A stretch of 50,755 nt of DNA from Lentisphaeria bacterium (GTDB lineage Bacteria; Verrucomicrobiota; Lentisphaeria; Victivallales; UBA1829), in contig JAFTIQ010000016.1 in NCBI GenBank assembly GCA_017456805.1, forward strand, positions 1 to 50,755. Direction: 5' to 3'. A model generated the notes under the pieces. The model was not told where the DNA came from and ran no database searches. It worked only from the letters and a program-made list of their open reading frames with translations. Below, piece by piece: positions 16,725 to 26,045 of the stretch (within the stretch, counting starts at the first letter, position 1; each line of letters begins with the position of its first letter). A program made the position numbers and the translations under genes.

Positions 16725-18776
16725 TTATTTTCGTTTATGTTTTTTCTTTTCTTCTTTCTGATTCATTGAGGGCAATCCGTTTTTTTCCAGTTCACGGATC
16801 TTGTCGCGCAACAGGGCGGCACGTTCAAATTCCAGCTCTTCTGCTGCCTGAAGCATCTCCCGTTCCAGTTCGGAAATGATTTCATCCAGAGAACGGTCCG
16901 GGATTTTTTCTGCGTTATAGGGGGCACGTTTTTCGCTGGCTTTCAAGACACCTTCCGGAGCATTTTCAGCCATATCGAAGATTGCATTTTCAATGGTTTC
17001 CTGTTTCTTTTTCTGAATGGTGCGGGGGATGATCCCGTGTGCCTCATTGTAGGCTTTCTGGATCTTCCGCCTGTTTTCTGTGACGGTCAGCAGTTCCTGC
17101 ATGGCATCGGTGATCTTATCGGCATAGAGGATCACCCGTCCGTTTGCATTACGGGCGGCGCGCCCTGCGACCTGGATCAGCGAGCGGGAAGAACGCAGGA
17201 AGCCTTCTTTATCGGCATCGAGGATCGCCACAAGAGCCACTTCCGGAAGGTCGATCCCTTCCCGCAACAGGTTGATCCCCACCAGACAGTCAAATTCTCC
17301 ATCCCGGAGTTCCGAAAGGATCCGAACCCGTTCGATGGCATCCAGTTCCGAATGAATATATTTCACCCGGAGTCCGAGATCTGTCAGATAATCCGAGAGC
17401 CGTTCCGAACTCTTCTTGGTGAGCGTTGTCACCAGAACCCGTTCTTTTTTCAATGCACATTTCCGGATCTCTTCCATGACGTCATCCACCTGATGTTCCA
17501 GAGGGCGGACGGTCACTTCCGGATCCAGCAATCCTGTTGGACGGACGACTTGCCGGATGATCTCTTTTCCGGAGAGTTCGATTTCATACGGCGCGGGGGT
17601 GGCGGAAACATAAACCGTGTCCCCGGTCAAACTCAGAAATTCTTCAAACTTCAGTGGACGGTTATCCAGGGAAGAAGGCAGCCGGAACCCATGTTCCACC
17701 AATGTGGTTTTTCTGCTGCGGTCCGCATTGTACATCCCTCTGATCTGGGGAACGGTCACATGGGATTCATCAATGAAAGTGATAAAATTATTTTTGAAGA
17801 AGTCCAGCAGACAGAACGGACGGCTTCCCGGCGGACGCTGGGAAAGATGCCGGGAATAGTTTTCGATCCCGCTGCAGTACCCGATTTCATTCATCATTTC
17901 CAAATCGTAATTGACCCGTTGGAACAGACGCTGGGCTTCCACAAGTTTGTTGGCACTTTCCAGTTCTTTCACCCGTTCTTTCAGTTCTTCCCGGATCGTG
18001 ACGGTTGCCGCTTCAATGGCTTCTTTGGGCATGACAAACAGACGGGTCGGGAAAATAGATGCCTTGTCAACATTCGCAATCAGTTTTCCGGTCAGCGTAT
18101 CTCTGCGGGAAAGGGATTCCACGGAATCCCCCCAGAATTCTATCCGGAGAACCTCATCTTTTTCCGCCAGAAACACATCCACGGAGTCTCCCCGGACACG
18201 GAACATGCCTTTTTCCGGGGCAATATCGTTCCGGTTGTACTGGATCGCGATCAATCTGTGGAGAAATTCTGTCCGGTTGACTTCATCCCCCACGTTCAGT
18301 TCAATGCACATCCCCTGGAATTCATCAGGGGAGCCCAAACCGTAAATGCAGGAAACACTTGCCACAACAATGACATCTTTTCTGGAGATCAGGGAGGATG
18401 TGGCGGAGAGACGGAGCCGTTCAATATTTTCGTTGATGCTGGCATCCTTCGCAATGTAGGTATCTGTCTGCGGAATATAGGATTCCGGCAGATAATAATC
18501 GTAATAGCTGATGAAATATTCCACCGCATTTTCCGGGAAGAAGGATTTGAATTCACTGTAAAGCTGAGCTGCCAGTGTTTTATTGTGGGAAAATACCAGC
18601 ACCGGGCGGTCAAGCTGAGCAATCACATTTGCCAGCGTGAATGTTTTTCCGGATCCGGTCACTCCCTGAAGCAGCTGATGGGAACAGCCCGAACGGAGAT
18701 TTTTCGTCAACGCTTCGATCGCCGCCGGCTGATCGCCTGACGGGGTATAATCAGAAACTAATTTGAACAATCCCAT
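16725..18776 (-). CDS. uvrB: UvrABC system protein B
   Basis: UvrB verifies damage delivered by UvrA and recruits UvrC in nucleotide excision repair. The 683-residue protein has Walker A GVTGSGKTF near residue 40, the damage-probing beta-hairpin region YYDYYLPESYIPQTDTYI, helicase motifs including GINLLREGIDLPEV and QVAGRAARN, and the C-terminal UVR domain (ELEFERAALLRDKIRELE). The start has AAAGGA upstream. No uvrA or uvrC is nearby. It is followed after 11 bp by the glycosidase-like gene. Confidence 0.97.
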   Translation of the reverse strand: MGLFKLVSDYTPSGDQPAAIEALTKNLRSGCSHQLLQGVTGSGKTFTLANVIAQLDRPVLVFSHNKTLAAQLYSEFKSFFPENAVEYFISYYDYYLPESYIPQTDTYIAKDASINENIERLRLSATSSLISRKDVIVVASVSCIYGLGSPDEFQGMCIELNVGDEVNRTEFLHRLIAIQYNRNDIAPEKGMFRVRGDSVDVFLAEKDEVLRIEFWGDSVESLSRRDTLTGKLIANVDKASIFPTRLFVMPKEAIEAATVTIREELKERVKELESANKLVEAQRLFQRVNYDLEMMNEIGYCSGIENYSRHLSQRPPGSRPFCLLDFFKNNFITFIDESHVTVPQIRGMYNADRSRKTTLVEHGFRLPSSLDNRPLKFEEFLSLTGDTVYVSATPAPYEIELSGKEIIRQVVRPTGLLDPEVTVRPLEHQVDDVMEEIRKCALKKERVLVTTLTKKSSERLSDYLTDLGLRVKYIHSELDAIERVRILSELRDGEFDCLVGINLLREGIDLPEVALVAILDADKEGFLRSSRSLIQVAGRAARNANGRVILYADKITDAMQELLTVTENRRKIQKAYNEAHGIIPRTIQKKKQETIENAIFDMAENAPEGVLKASEKRAPYNAEKIPDRSLDEIISELEREMLQAAEELEFERAALLRDKIRELEKNGLPSMNQKEEKKKHKRK

Positions 18777-18804
18777 AACAGTGTCCTTTCTTCCTGTTCA
18801 CAGT

Positions 18805-18832
18805 AATATACCGTGTAAAAATGATTTCGCAA
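18805..18832 (-). promoter_or_regulatory. uvrB promoter
   Basis: On the minus strand TTGCGA and TATATT are separated by 16 bp, about 30 bp before the start codon. No LexA-box palindrome was recognised. Confidence 0.6.
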
Positions 18833-18892
18833 TCCGGAAGAAGGAAAAATTATTTTATTTTTTGAGATTGTCCCAACTTTTGAGATGGGATA

Positions 18893-19153
18893 TCAACTTT
18901 GATGAGCAGATGCTTTTCTTTTCCTGAGAATTTGTATTGTGCAAAAGATTACGGATATCAAGCAGAAAAGAATGAGAAATATTTCAAAAAAAAGACAGTT
19001 GTAAGCACTTTCTCCATCAAATTTCCATCTGAAGAGATTTATCATCGGAAAGCCATAATATACAACAAGATGCCAATATGCCAATGAAATCAATCCGGAG
19101 AGAATCGATATCAATAGAATTTCAGAAATCAGCTTTATCATGATTTTTCCCAT
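18893..19153 (-). CDS. Small two-helix membrane protein, unknown
   Basis: The 86-residue reading frame has two clear hydrophobic stretches (about residues 9-27 and 52-73), separated by a polar loop with aromatic residues, and a Lys/Arg-rich C-terminus. It starts 4 bp after the stop of the oxidoreductase gene, so it is likely co-transcribed and perhaps coupled. An alternative ATG at 19141 has GGGA upstream and loses four residues. I do not recognise a family. The membrane pattern and position support a real gene, but the length makes this uncertain. Confidence 0.5.
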   Translation of the reverse strand: MGKIMIKLISEILLISILSGLISLAYWHLVVYYGFPMINLFRWKFDGESAYNCLFFEIFLILFCLISVIFCTIQILRKRKASAHQS

Positions 19154-19157
19154 GGTT

Positions 19158-20216
19158 TCAGCATCCCTCTGCCATGATCCGGCATTTTTCCAGAAGTTCC
19201 ATCAATGCGATGGTCTCGGATGGGGGAACCAGCGGCTCAGCTTTACCGGTCATATATTCATACAGATTTTCGTAAAAGATCTCTCCGAATCCTTTCCATT
19301 CTTTCCGTTTCAGGATTTCTTCCCGGAACGGAATGGGGGAAGATTCTTTCGGGTATTTCCGTCCGGGTGCCGCCAGATCATCGGATGCAGAATTCGGTGC
19401 CAGCTCTGCCGGGTCAAAATAACGCAAACGCCACTCTCCCAGATAAGATTCGAGATAAGCGGCACCGCAGCTGCCGTAAATCGCCCAGACGTAGGGAGAA
19501 TAACCGGATGCCTGATTGATTTCAAGATCCGCTATGATTCCGCTGTTTTTGCCGCGGAAAACGATTTTTACCACATCATCCGCATCGCCGAGGGAGGCAA
19601 CACAGGCAGTTTGACACATCAGCGGCTCCAGAGGTTCTCCCAGAAGATACATCATTTTATCCACATAATGAACTCCGTAATTCCGGAACATTCCGCCGCC
19701 ATGTTTTTTGAATGCCTGCCAATCGTTTCTTCTTGCATAATTTCCGATGAAGGCTTTCAGCTCATAGATCTTGCCCAGTTTTCCGGATTGCAAGATCTCT
19801 TTGATGGTAAACGTATCCGGAAAGACCCGCCGGGATTGAAAAACGGTCAGGCGTTTTCCATATTTTTCAGCGGCGGCAAACATGGCTTTTGTTTCCTGCA
19901 AATCAGAGGCAACGGGTTTATCGCAAAACACATCGATCCCGTTTTCCAGAAGTTGAATACATTGTTCCGCATGGAACTTTGTAGGAGAGCACACTACTGC
20001 GAGATCCGGTTTCTGGTCTGCCAGCATATCACTGATGGAACGGTAGGAATGAGGGATCCCGAAGGTTTGTTCTGCCTCTTTGCCCCGTTCTTCCAGAGGA
20101 TCAACAGCGGCACAGACCTGAAATTTATCCGGATTTGCCATGAGTGCCGGTAAATGTATCTGCCAGCCGATCCGTCCCAAACCGATGAGTGCTGTCCGGA
20201 AAATTTTCTGTTCCAT
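19158..20216 (-). CDS. Gfo/Idh/MocA family oxidoreductase
   Basis: The 352-residue protein has an N-terminal Rossmann fold with the dinucleotide motif GLGRIG (residues 12-17), a VCSPTKFHAE strand-loop, and CDKPVA in the place of the usual EKP motif whose Lys is catalytic. The C-terminal domain includes GGGMFRNYGVHYVD, with the active-site His of the family. Such enzymes oxidise or reduce sugars and inositols with NAD(P). The substrate cannot be assigned. It has its own promoter, divergent from glgC, and is followed by a small membrane protein gene. Confidence 0.9.
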   Translation of the reverse strand: MEQKIFRTALIGLGRIGWQIHLPALMANPDKFQVCAAVDPLEERGKEAEQTFGIPHSYRSISDMLADQKPDLAVVCSPTKFHAEQCIQLLENGIDVFCDKPVASDLQETKAMFAAAEKYGKRLTVFQSRRVFPDTFTIKEILQSGKLGKIYELKAFIGNYARRNDWQAFKKHGGGMFRNYGVHYVDKMMYLLGEPLEPLMCQTACVASLGDADDVVKIVFRGKNSGIIADLEINQASGYSPYVWAIYGSCGAAYLESYLGEWRLRYFDPAELAPNSASDDLAAPGRKYPKESSPIPFREEILKRKEWKGFGEIFYENLYEYMTGKAEPLVPPSETIALMELLEKCRIMAEGC

Positions 20217-20249
20217 AGTGACCCTAAGCCTCCATATTTGTTTTTTTAT

Positions 20250-20277
20250 AATATAATCACAGTTTAGAATTTTGCAA
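20250..20277 (-). promoter_or_regulatory. Promoter of the oxidoreductase gene
   Basis: On the minus strand TTGCAA and TATATT are separated by 16 bp. It lies back to back with the glgC promoter. Confidence 0.6.
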
Positions 20278-20323
20278 GAGAGAGGATCGTGAGACTTTTT
20301 TCATTTTTTTTCATAAAAACAGG

Positions 20324-20352
20324 TTGATTCTTTTTGGAATCCGTGCTATAAT
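20324..20352 (+). promoter_or_regulatory. glgC promoter
   Basis: TTGATT (20324-20329) and a perfect TATAAT (20347-20352) are separated by 17 bp, with GTGC just before the -10. It is the closest to consensus in the window. Confidence 0.75.
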
Positions 20353-20365
20353 TAGGAATAGATGA

Positions 20366-20458
20366 CTTTTCTTTCGGAAGAAAGGCTGGTTCCGAAACAT
20401 GATCAGGCATATCTGATGTTGTTCCGCAGTCAGCCTTGGAGAAAAGAAACTATTTTTT
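20366..20458 (+). promoter_or_regulatory. Attenuator-like structured leader of glgC
   Basis: Two nested seven-pair helices close this element: CTTTTCT (20366-20372) with AGAAAAG (20440-20446), and AAGGCTG (20382-20388) with CAGCCTT (20431-20437). An apical ATCAG/CTGAT hairpin (20402-20417) and a competing CTTTC/GAAAG hairpin lie inside. TATTTTTT follows within 5 bases, so the full fold could terminate transcription before glgC. The regulator or ligand is unknown. Confidence 0.5.
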
Positions 20459-20476
20459 GAAAAGGAATAACAGATT

Positions 20477-21805
20477 ATGAGAATGTCAGTACTTGGAATG
20501 ATCCTCGCCGGCGGCGAAGGAACCCGTCTTTCTCCCCTCACCAATCAACGGGCAAAACCTTCCGTTCCCTTTGGCGGGAAATACCGGATTATCGACTTTG
20601 TGCTCAGCAATTTCGTGAACAGCGGGATCAACAGTATTTTTGTGTTGACTCAGTTCAAGTCCCAGAGTTTGATGGAACACATCATCAACGGGTGGAATAT
20701 TTCCAATACACAGGTTCGCGGCAGTTTCATCATTCCCGTGCCTGCACAGATGCAGACTCAGGACAGAACCTGGTATCGCGGAACTGCTGATGCGATTTAT
20801 CAGAATATGCATCTGGTGGAAGATTTCAATCCTGACCTGGTGGCTGTTTTCGGCGGAGACCATATTTATAAAATGGATATCAGCCAGATGATCGATTTTC
20901 ATGCCAGCAACAATGCGATCGCAACGGTCGCCGCAATTCCTGTTCCGATTTCGGAAGGGCATCAGTTCGGCGTTATTCAGGTGGATAAAGATTGGCGTAT
21001 TGTAGGATTCCAGGAAAAGCCGGAACATCCCACCCCGCTGCCCAATGATAAAAACATGTGTCTTGCCTCCATGGGAAATTATATTTTCAACACCGGAGAT
21101 ATGATCTCTCTGCTGAAGAATGACTATGAACACAAGAACAGCAGCCATGACTTCGGAAAAGATATTATTCCGAGTCTGGTGGAAACCAAACGGCTCTTTG
21201 CTTACAACTTCTACGATAACCGGATCCCCGGTCAGTCCGCCACAGGAAAACCCTACTGGCGGGATGTCGGAACGATCAAGGCTTATTTTGAAGCGAATAT
21301 GGATCTTCGTTCCACCTCTCCGCAGCTTGATCTTTACAATGACAAATGGCCGATTTACAACTATCACTTCAGCTTGCCTGCTGCAAAATTTGTTCATAAT
21401 GAAGAAGTGGATACCTACGGTTTGCCCAGAATCGGAAAAGCCATCAACTCCATCGTTTGCGACGGCTGTATCGTTTCCGGAAGTACGGTCACCAACTCCG
21501 TTCTTTTCAACTCTGTTCATGTTCACAGCTATGCCACGGTGCACAACTGTATTCTCCTGAACGACGTCTCTGTCGGAGAACACAGCCGGATCCGCAACTG
21601 TATCATTGACAAGCACAATGTGATTCCGCCGAACACGGTGATCGGATATGACCGGGCAGAAGATGAAAAGCATTATCAGATCTTCCCGCTGGATGATCAT
21701 TCCTGGCTGACCGTGATCCCGAAGAACCGGCACTCTCATCAGCTGGAATTGAAGAAAACATTGGAAACCAGCGATCCCCGTCCTTTGGAAGAGGAAAAAG
21801 AGTGA
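20477..21805 (+). CDS. glgC: Glucose-1-phosphate adenylyltransferase
   Basis: GlgC makes ADP-glucose from ATP and glucose 1-phosphate, the committed step of glycogen synthesis. The 442-residue protein has the nucleotidyltransferase signature ILAGGEGTRLSPLT, the KPSVPFGGKYRIIDFVLSN segment, FGGDHIYKMD, and the sugar-phosphate region FQEKPEHP. The C-terminal left-handed beta-helix is visible as SGSTVTNSVLF and RIRNCIIDKHNVIPP. AAGGA precedes the ATG; a second ATG two codons on is an alternative start. An HD hydrolase gene follows after 3 bp. No glgA or glgB is in the window. Confidence 0.95.
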   Translation: MRMSVLGMILAGGEGTRLSPLTNQRAKPSVPFGGKYRIIDFVLSNFVNSGINSIFVLTQFKSQSLMEHIINGWNISNTQVRGSFIIPVPAQMQTQDRTWYRGTADAIYQNMHLVEDFNPDLVAVFGGDHIYKMDISQMIDFHASNNAIATVAAIPVPISEGHQFGVIQVDKDWRIVGFQEKPEHPTPLPNDKNMCLASMGNYIFNTGDMISLLKNDYEHKNSSHDFGKDIIPSLVETKRLFAYNFYDNRIPGQSATGKPYWRDVGTIKAYFEANMDLRSTSPQLDLYNDKWPIYNYHFSLPAAKFVHNEEVDTYGLPRIGKAINSIVCDGCIVSGSTVTNSVLFNSVHVHSYATVHNCILLNDVSVGEHSRIRNCIIDKHNVIPPNTVIGYDRAEDEKHYQIFPLDDHSWLTVIPKNRHSHQLELKKTLETSDPRPLEEEKE

Positions 21806-21808
21806 TTC

Positions 21809-22492
21809 ATGAACGATGAACTTTTTCAGCGCGTATTCGAACGGGTACGCGCTATTTTTTCAGGTGTTCGCGGCGGACATGATCTGGATCATACCATGCG
21901 GGTATATGTCAATGCATGCAAGATCGCGAAAATGGAGCTTCCGGCGGAGGATGAAGCGTCCTTCCGGATCGTCCGTTATGCTGCTTTGCTTCATGATTGT
22001 GCCCGTCCGGAAGAGGATTCCGGCAAGGGAAGCATCTGTCATGCGGCATTAGGCAGGGTGAAATCTGTTGAGATCCTGCGGGAACTGGGATGCGAAGAGG
22101 AATCTTTCCTCTATGCGGTCGGCGAATGTGTGGGAAAACACCGTTACCGGGGAAAAGATACTCCCGTGACACTGGCGGAAAAAATTGTTTATGATGCGGA
22201 TAAACTGGATTCCATCGGAGCGGTAGGGATCGCCAGAACCTTTCATTTTGCCTCCCATGTGGGAGCGAGGATTCATAACACGGAGAAACAGGCTTTGGAG
22301 GGGGCGGAATACGGTCCGGAAGATACCGGTTACCGGGAATATCTGGTGAAACTGCGGAATGTCCCACAGCGGATGCTGACCGCTTCCGGGAAAGCCCTGG
22401 CTGTGGAACGTGGATCTTTTATGAAAACATTTTTCGATGAATTGAATGCAGAAACAGAAGAGGTTTTCCGCTTTACCGGAGAACTGGAATAA
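21809..22492 (+). CDS. HD domain metal-dependent phosphohydrolase
   Basis: The 227-residue protein has the HD pattern in order: His in GGHDLDHTMRV (residues 22-32), the His-Asp pair in LLHDCARPEED (about 61-71), and the distal Asp in VYDADKLDSIG. It resembles YedJ-like HD hydrolases, which act on nucleotides or phosphoesters. The exact substrate is not assignable. It starts 3 bp after the glgC stop, so the two are co-transcribed. A role in sugar-nucleotide or nucleotide turnover is possible but is only inference from context. Confidence 0.88.
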   Translation: MNDELFQRVFERVRAIFSGVRGGHDLDHTMRVYVNACKIAKMELPAEDEASFRIVRYAALLHDCARPEEDSGKGSICHAALGRVKSVEILRELGCEEESFLYAVGECVGKHRYRGKDTPVTLAEKIVYDADKLDSIGAVGIARTFHFASHVGARIHNTEKQALEGAEYGPEDTGYREYLVKLRNVPQRMLTASGKALAVERGSFMKTFFDELNAETEEVFRFTGELE

Positions 22493-22507
22493 GCTGTTTC
22501 TGCTATT

Positions 22508-22890
22508 GGCTCAGCCGGTTGAAACGGAAATGAACGGTGGAGCTTTTCTTTGCGTACCCCGGCGTGAAAGCTCTCAGTAATCCCAGTGCTCCCAGAATTC
22601 CCCGAACTCCCAGTTCCCCAGCCGCTCCTTTGCTTGTGCGCCTATCTCTTCGGCTCAGCCGGAAAAGCGTATCTGCCCGGGTTCTGGGAATACTGAGAAT
22701 ACTAAGAGTCCTGGGAGAAAGCGGGCCAAGAAAAGGCTGTTCGAAATCCCGTGCCCCCTGCTCGAACACCGTACACTCAGTATACTCTGTTCACTCCGTT
22801 CATTCCCAGTCAATCCACAGCTTGTGTGCTCCTCCCCCGGCTCAGCCGCTAACACAAAAAACAGCACTTCATAGAGCCGGCAGGCTCAGC
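22508..22890. repeat. Non-coding block with degenerate 9-bp-period repeats and GGCTCAGCC copies
   Basis: The 439-bp gap between the HD gene and the RND operon holds no convincing gene. Three blocks have a 9-base period: 22573-22622 (AATCCCAGT-like units), 22681-22717 (the same type inverted, CTGGGAATACTGAGAATAC) and 22769-22824 (ACACTCAGT, ATACTCTGT, TCACTCCGT, TCATTCCCA). The near-palindrome GGCTCAGCC occurs at 22508, 22652 and 22839, and a partial copy lies at 22883. Opposed blocks could pair into a long hairpin. Its origin is unknown. Confidence 0.6.
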
Positions 22891-22931
22891 TTCACATTTT
22901 CACGCATAGGAGGGGCTCTTCACACCTGTTT

Positions 22932-25900
22932 TTATGCTTTGGCAGCTTTTACTTTTTTCGGTTTTGCGGTATCCCGGACAAATGCGAAGTAAAGAGCCGG
23001 GATCACATAGAGCGTGAGCAGAGCGGAAACAGTCAATCCTCCGACAACGCCCATACCGCAGCTGGCACGGAGTTCTGAACCGAGCCCCGTTCCCAATGCC
23101 ATGGGCAGCATCCCCATGACGGAGGCAATGCTTGTCATAACGATAGGACGGAATTTTTCTTCTGTTGCCTGAAGCATGGCTTTGTGGGTGGTCATTCCTT
23201 CTTCCCGGACAAGGCGGGCACATTCATCCATGATCAGAATTGCGTTGTTCACCACGATTCCGATCATCATGACACCTCCCAGAAGTCCCATGAGAGACAT
23301 GGACATACCGGTAAGATAAAGGGTCAGGTACATTCCCAGGAAGCCCAGCGGAACGGAGAACATGATCAGGAACGGCTGAGTCCAGGATTCCATGATTGCC
23401 GCGATCAGCAGGTAGGTGAGGACGGCTGCCAGAGCCAGAACGCTTGCAAATTCTCTTGCGGTATCATTCATCAATTCCACACTTCCGCTCATACGGACGT
23501 TATATCCCGGGGGCAGAGCTTCTGTTGCAGTTTTCCGGATCTGATCGGAAACAGGGCCCAGCGCCATGCCGGGAGCTGTATTTGCATAGATCCACATGGT
23601 GCGGACTTTGTCGTAGCGGTTGATGACCACAGGACGGGTATCTTCCTGGATTTCCGCAACGGCTTCTGTTCCCAGCGGGGCATTTTCTTTTGTTACCGGC
23701 GAGATCTGATGCAGCTGGGTTTCTCCATATTCCTTCTTGTTTTTCAGCCGGATATCAAAGGTTCTGGAGGCGGTACGGAAGTCTCCGACTTCGATTCCGT
23801 CCAGAGAACCGAGCATGTGATCATAGAGTTCCTGGGCGCTCAAACCCATATTCTGCAGGATGGTGCGGTTCGGGCGGATACTGATATTCGGTTTCCGTTC
23901 CCGCCGGCTGGAGTCAAGGTCACGGGTGATCCCGAGGGTGGGGATTTTTTCCATAACGGTCATTTCTGCTTCTTCGAGGACCTGAAGATCAGGGCCGTTG
24001 ATGACGCACCGGATTTCAGCGCCGCTTCCGCCGAAGGTCGCCGGAATGGTCAGAGTGACCCGGCATCCGTCAAGATAATCCAGTTCTTTCCGGATGACTT
24101 CCTGCAGTTGCCAGATCGTCTCTTCACGATCCATTTTTTTGGTTGTTTTCAATGTGATCTGACCGAGATACACTGCTGCGGAGACCTGTCCGGCACCGCC
24201 GCCTGCGTTCCCGATATTGATGGCGGTTCCGGTGATGAAATCATATTTTTTCAGCCGGTCAGCAGCTTCCATGACCAATTTTTCTGTTGTTTCCAGGTTG
24301 TAATTGGTGGGGAATTCAAACTTGATCCGGATCTCTCCCTGGTCACAGAAAGGCAGGAAGGAAAGTCCCACATGCGGAACCATGAAGAAGTAGACCGCTG
24401 CGGAGCCGGCGATCACAAACAGAAGCAGAGTCTTCGGATACTTAGCGGTCCACTCAATACTGCGGTTGAATTTCCGGCAGAGCCAGTCGTAGCCCATATC
24501 CCAGGGGATAAAAAACTTTTCCAGGAATGTTTTCTTCCGGTTGGGATCATGATTCTGCGCTTTCAGCAACAGACAGGCAAGGATCGGGGTCATGGTGAAA
24601 CTGATAAACAGGGAGACAAGTGTTGCCCCCACCATCACTCCGGCGAAGGGGATCATCATGCTGCCGATACGGGTGGTCATCATCATCACGGGGACGAACA
24701 CGACCACGTTGGTCAGAGCACTGGCGGAAACTGCCGCAATGACTTCTCCGGTTCCGCGCTCAGCCGCCTCTTTGATGTTCTCGCCCCTGTCAAGATGTTT
24801 GAAGATATTTTCGATCACCACAATGGAGTTGGTCACGAGGATCCCCACGGAGCATCCCAGGGAGAGCAGGGTCATGATGTTGAACGAATATCCGCAATAG
24901 TACATGGCGGCGAAAGTCACGATCACAGAAACCGGCATGGAGATCATCACGATAAAGGTGGAACGCGGTTCATGGAGGAACAGGAACAGAAGAACAGCGG
25001 TCAGAATGATCCCAGTCAGAATACTGGACCATGCATCATCCACAGATGCCTGAATAAACTCTCCGGAGTCATGGAACCAGACCAGTTCCATTCCGGAGGG
25101 AAGTTCTCCGTTTTTCACGAGCTGATCGAACCGCTGACGGATTCCGCGGATCACCTCAATGGCGTTTGCCTCCCCTTTCTTCACGATATTGAACCGGGCA
25201 GCCGGTTTTCCGTTGACGTATGCTTTACTCCGCACTTCGCGGCTCATGAGTTTGATCTCTGCAACGTCCCGGAGATAGATGCGCCGGTTTTCATATTTCC
25301 CGATTTCAAGAGAACGGATCTCTTCAAAATCCTTGAAGTCGCCTTCAAAGGTGACGTTCTTTTCCTGCCGGTCGATCTGAATTCGTCCGATGGGTTCCCG
25401 GATGTTGTTGTCCCGCAGCTTCTTGACGACATCGTTGATGGAGATGTTCATTGCCGCAAGTTTTTCCCGGTCAAGCAGAATGTGGATCTGCATTTCATTT
25501 GCCCCGTAAACACGGACTTCTCCGACCCCTGCGACGGAGGCGAAGCGGTCCGCGATCACATCGTCTGCATAGTCATACAGATCATCCTGAGTACGGTCAC
25601 CGACCAGATAAACGTGGGCAACGGTCGTTGCGTTGGTATCGATTTTCCGGATCACCGGATCATCTGCACCGTCCGGAAACGTCTTCCGGATCCGGTTCAG
25701 AGCTTCCCGGACATCTGTCGCCGCAACGTCAACGTTGATTCCCATATTGAATTCCAGCTGAACGCGGGCTTCATCTTCAATACAAAGACTTGTCACATGC
25801 TTGATCCCGTCAATGGATGCCACAGCGTCTTCAATCCGTTTTGCGATTTCGATTTCAATTTCCGAGGGGCTCGCGCCTTCGTATTCGCAGCGGACAAGGA

Positions 25901-26033
25901 TCACCGGAATTTCCATATTCGGAAGCAGGTCAATACTGAGCTTCGGATAGAAATAACACCCGATCATTACCAGAATGATGATAAAGGAGGTCATGGCGAT
26001 TGGACGCCTGACGGACCATCTGCTTAAAAACAT
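22932..26033 (-). CDS. RND efflux transporter permease (AcrB/HAE1-like)
   Basis: The 1033-residue protein has full RND length. It starts MFLSRWSVRRPIAMTSF and has two large periplasmic loops between helices 1-2 and 7-8, and the duplicated six-helix halves. The helix 4 region (LLSLGCSVGILVTNSIVVIEN) and its repeat (MMIGIVVNNAILIMDE) are clear. Classical AcrB has paired Asp in helix 4; here that position reads VTNSIVVIEN, as in many HAE1 members. It probably exports drugs, bile salts or other amphiphiles. It lies 12 bp after the adaptor gene. No TolC-type gene is in the window. Confidence 0.93.
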   Translation of the reverse strand: MFLSRWSVRRPIAMTSFIIILVMIGCYFYPKLSIDLLPNMEIPVILVRCEYEGASPSEIEIEIAKRIEDAVASIDGIKHVTSLCIEDEARVQLEFNMGINVDVAATDVREALNRIRKTFPDGADDPVIRKIDTNATTVAHVYLVGDRTQDDLYDYADDVIADRFASVAGVGEVRVYGANEMQIHILLDREKLAAMNISINDVVKKLRDNNIREPIGRIQIDRQEKNVTFEGDFKDFEEIRSLEIGKYENRRIYLRDVAEIKLMSREVRSKAYVNGKPAARFNIVKKGEANAIEVIRGIRQRFDQLVKNGELPSGMELVWFHDSGEFIQASVDDAWSSILTGIILTAVLLFLFLHEPRSTFIVMISMPVSVIVTFAAMYYCGYSFNIMTLLSLGCSVGILVTNSIVVIENIFKHLDRGENIKEAAERGTGEVIAAVSASALTNVVVFVPVMMMTTRIGSMMIPFAGVMVGATLVSLFISFTMTPILACLLLKAQNHDPNRKKTFLEKFFIPWDMGYDWLCRKFNRSIEWTAKYPKTLLLFVIAGSAAVYFFMVPHVGLSFLPFCDQGEIRIKFEFPTNYNLETTEKLVMEAADRLKKYDFITGTAINIGNAGGGAGQVSAAVYLGQITLKTTKKMDREETIWQLQEVIRKELDYLDGCRVTLTIPATFGGSGAEIRCVINGPDLQVLEEAEMTVMEKIPTLGITRDLDSSRRERKPNISIRPNRTILQNMGLSAQELYDHMLGSLDGIEVGDFRTASRTFDIRLKNKKEYGETQLHQISPVTKENAPLGTEAVAEIQEDTRPVVINRYDKVRTMWIYANTAPGMALGPVSDQIRKTATEALPPGYNVRMSGSVELMNDTAREFASVLALAAVLTYLLIAAIMESWTQPFLIMFSVPLGFLGMYLTLYLTGMSMSLMGLLGGVMMIGIVVNNAILIMDECARLVREEGMTTHKAMLQATEEKFRPIVMTSIASVMGMLPMALGTGLGSELRASCGMGVVGGLTVSALLTLYVIPALYFAFVRDTAKPKKVKAAKA

Positions 26034-26045
26034 AACTTCACCCCC

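Noticed and set aside
18840..18890. A TCCCA/TGGGA hairpin after the small membrane gene as an intrinsic terminator.
   Set aside because: The stem is only five pairs and no T-run follows on the minus strand.
22537..22992. A possible protein in the 22.5-22.9 kb gap.
   Set aside because: Its three-residue periodicity reflects the 9-bp DNA repeats, it overlaps the RND gene end, and it has no homology that I recognise.
23184..26027. A very long open frame (over 900 codons) on the plus strand opposite the RND permease gene.
   Set aside because: It is the mirror of the RND coding strand. The His/Asp/Gly-rich composition is an antisense artefact and no domain or ribosome binding site supports it.
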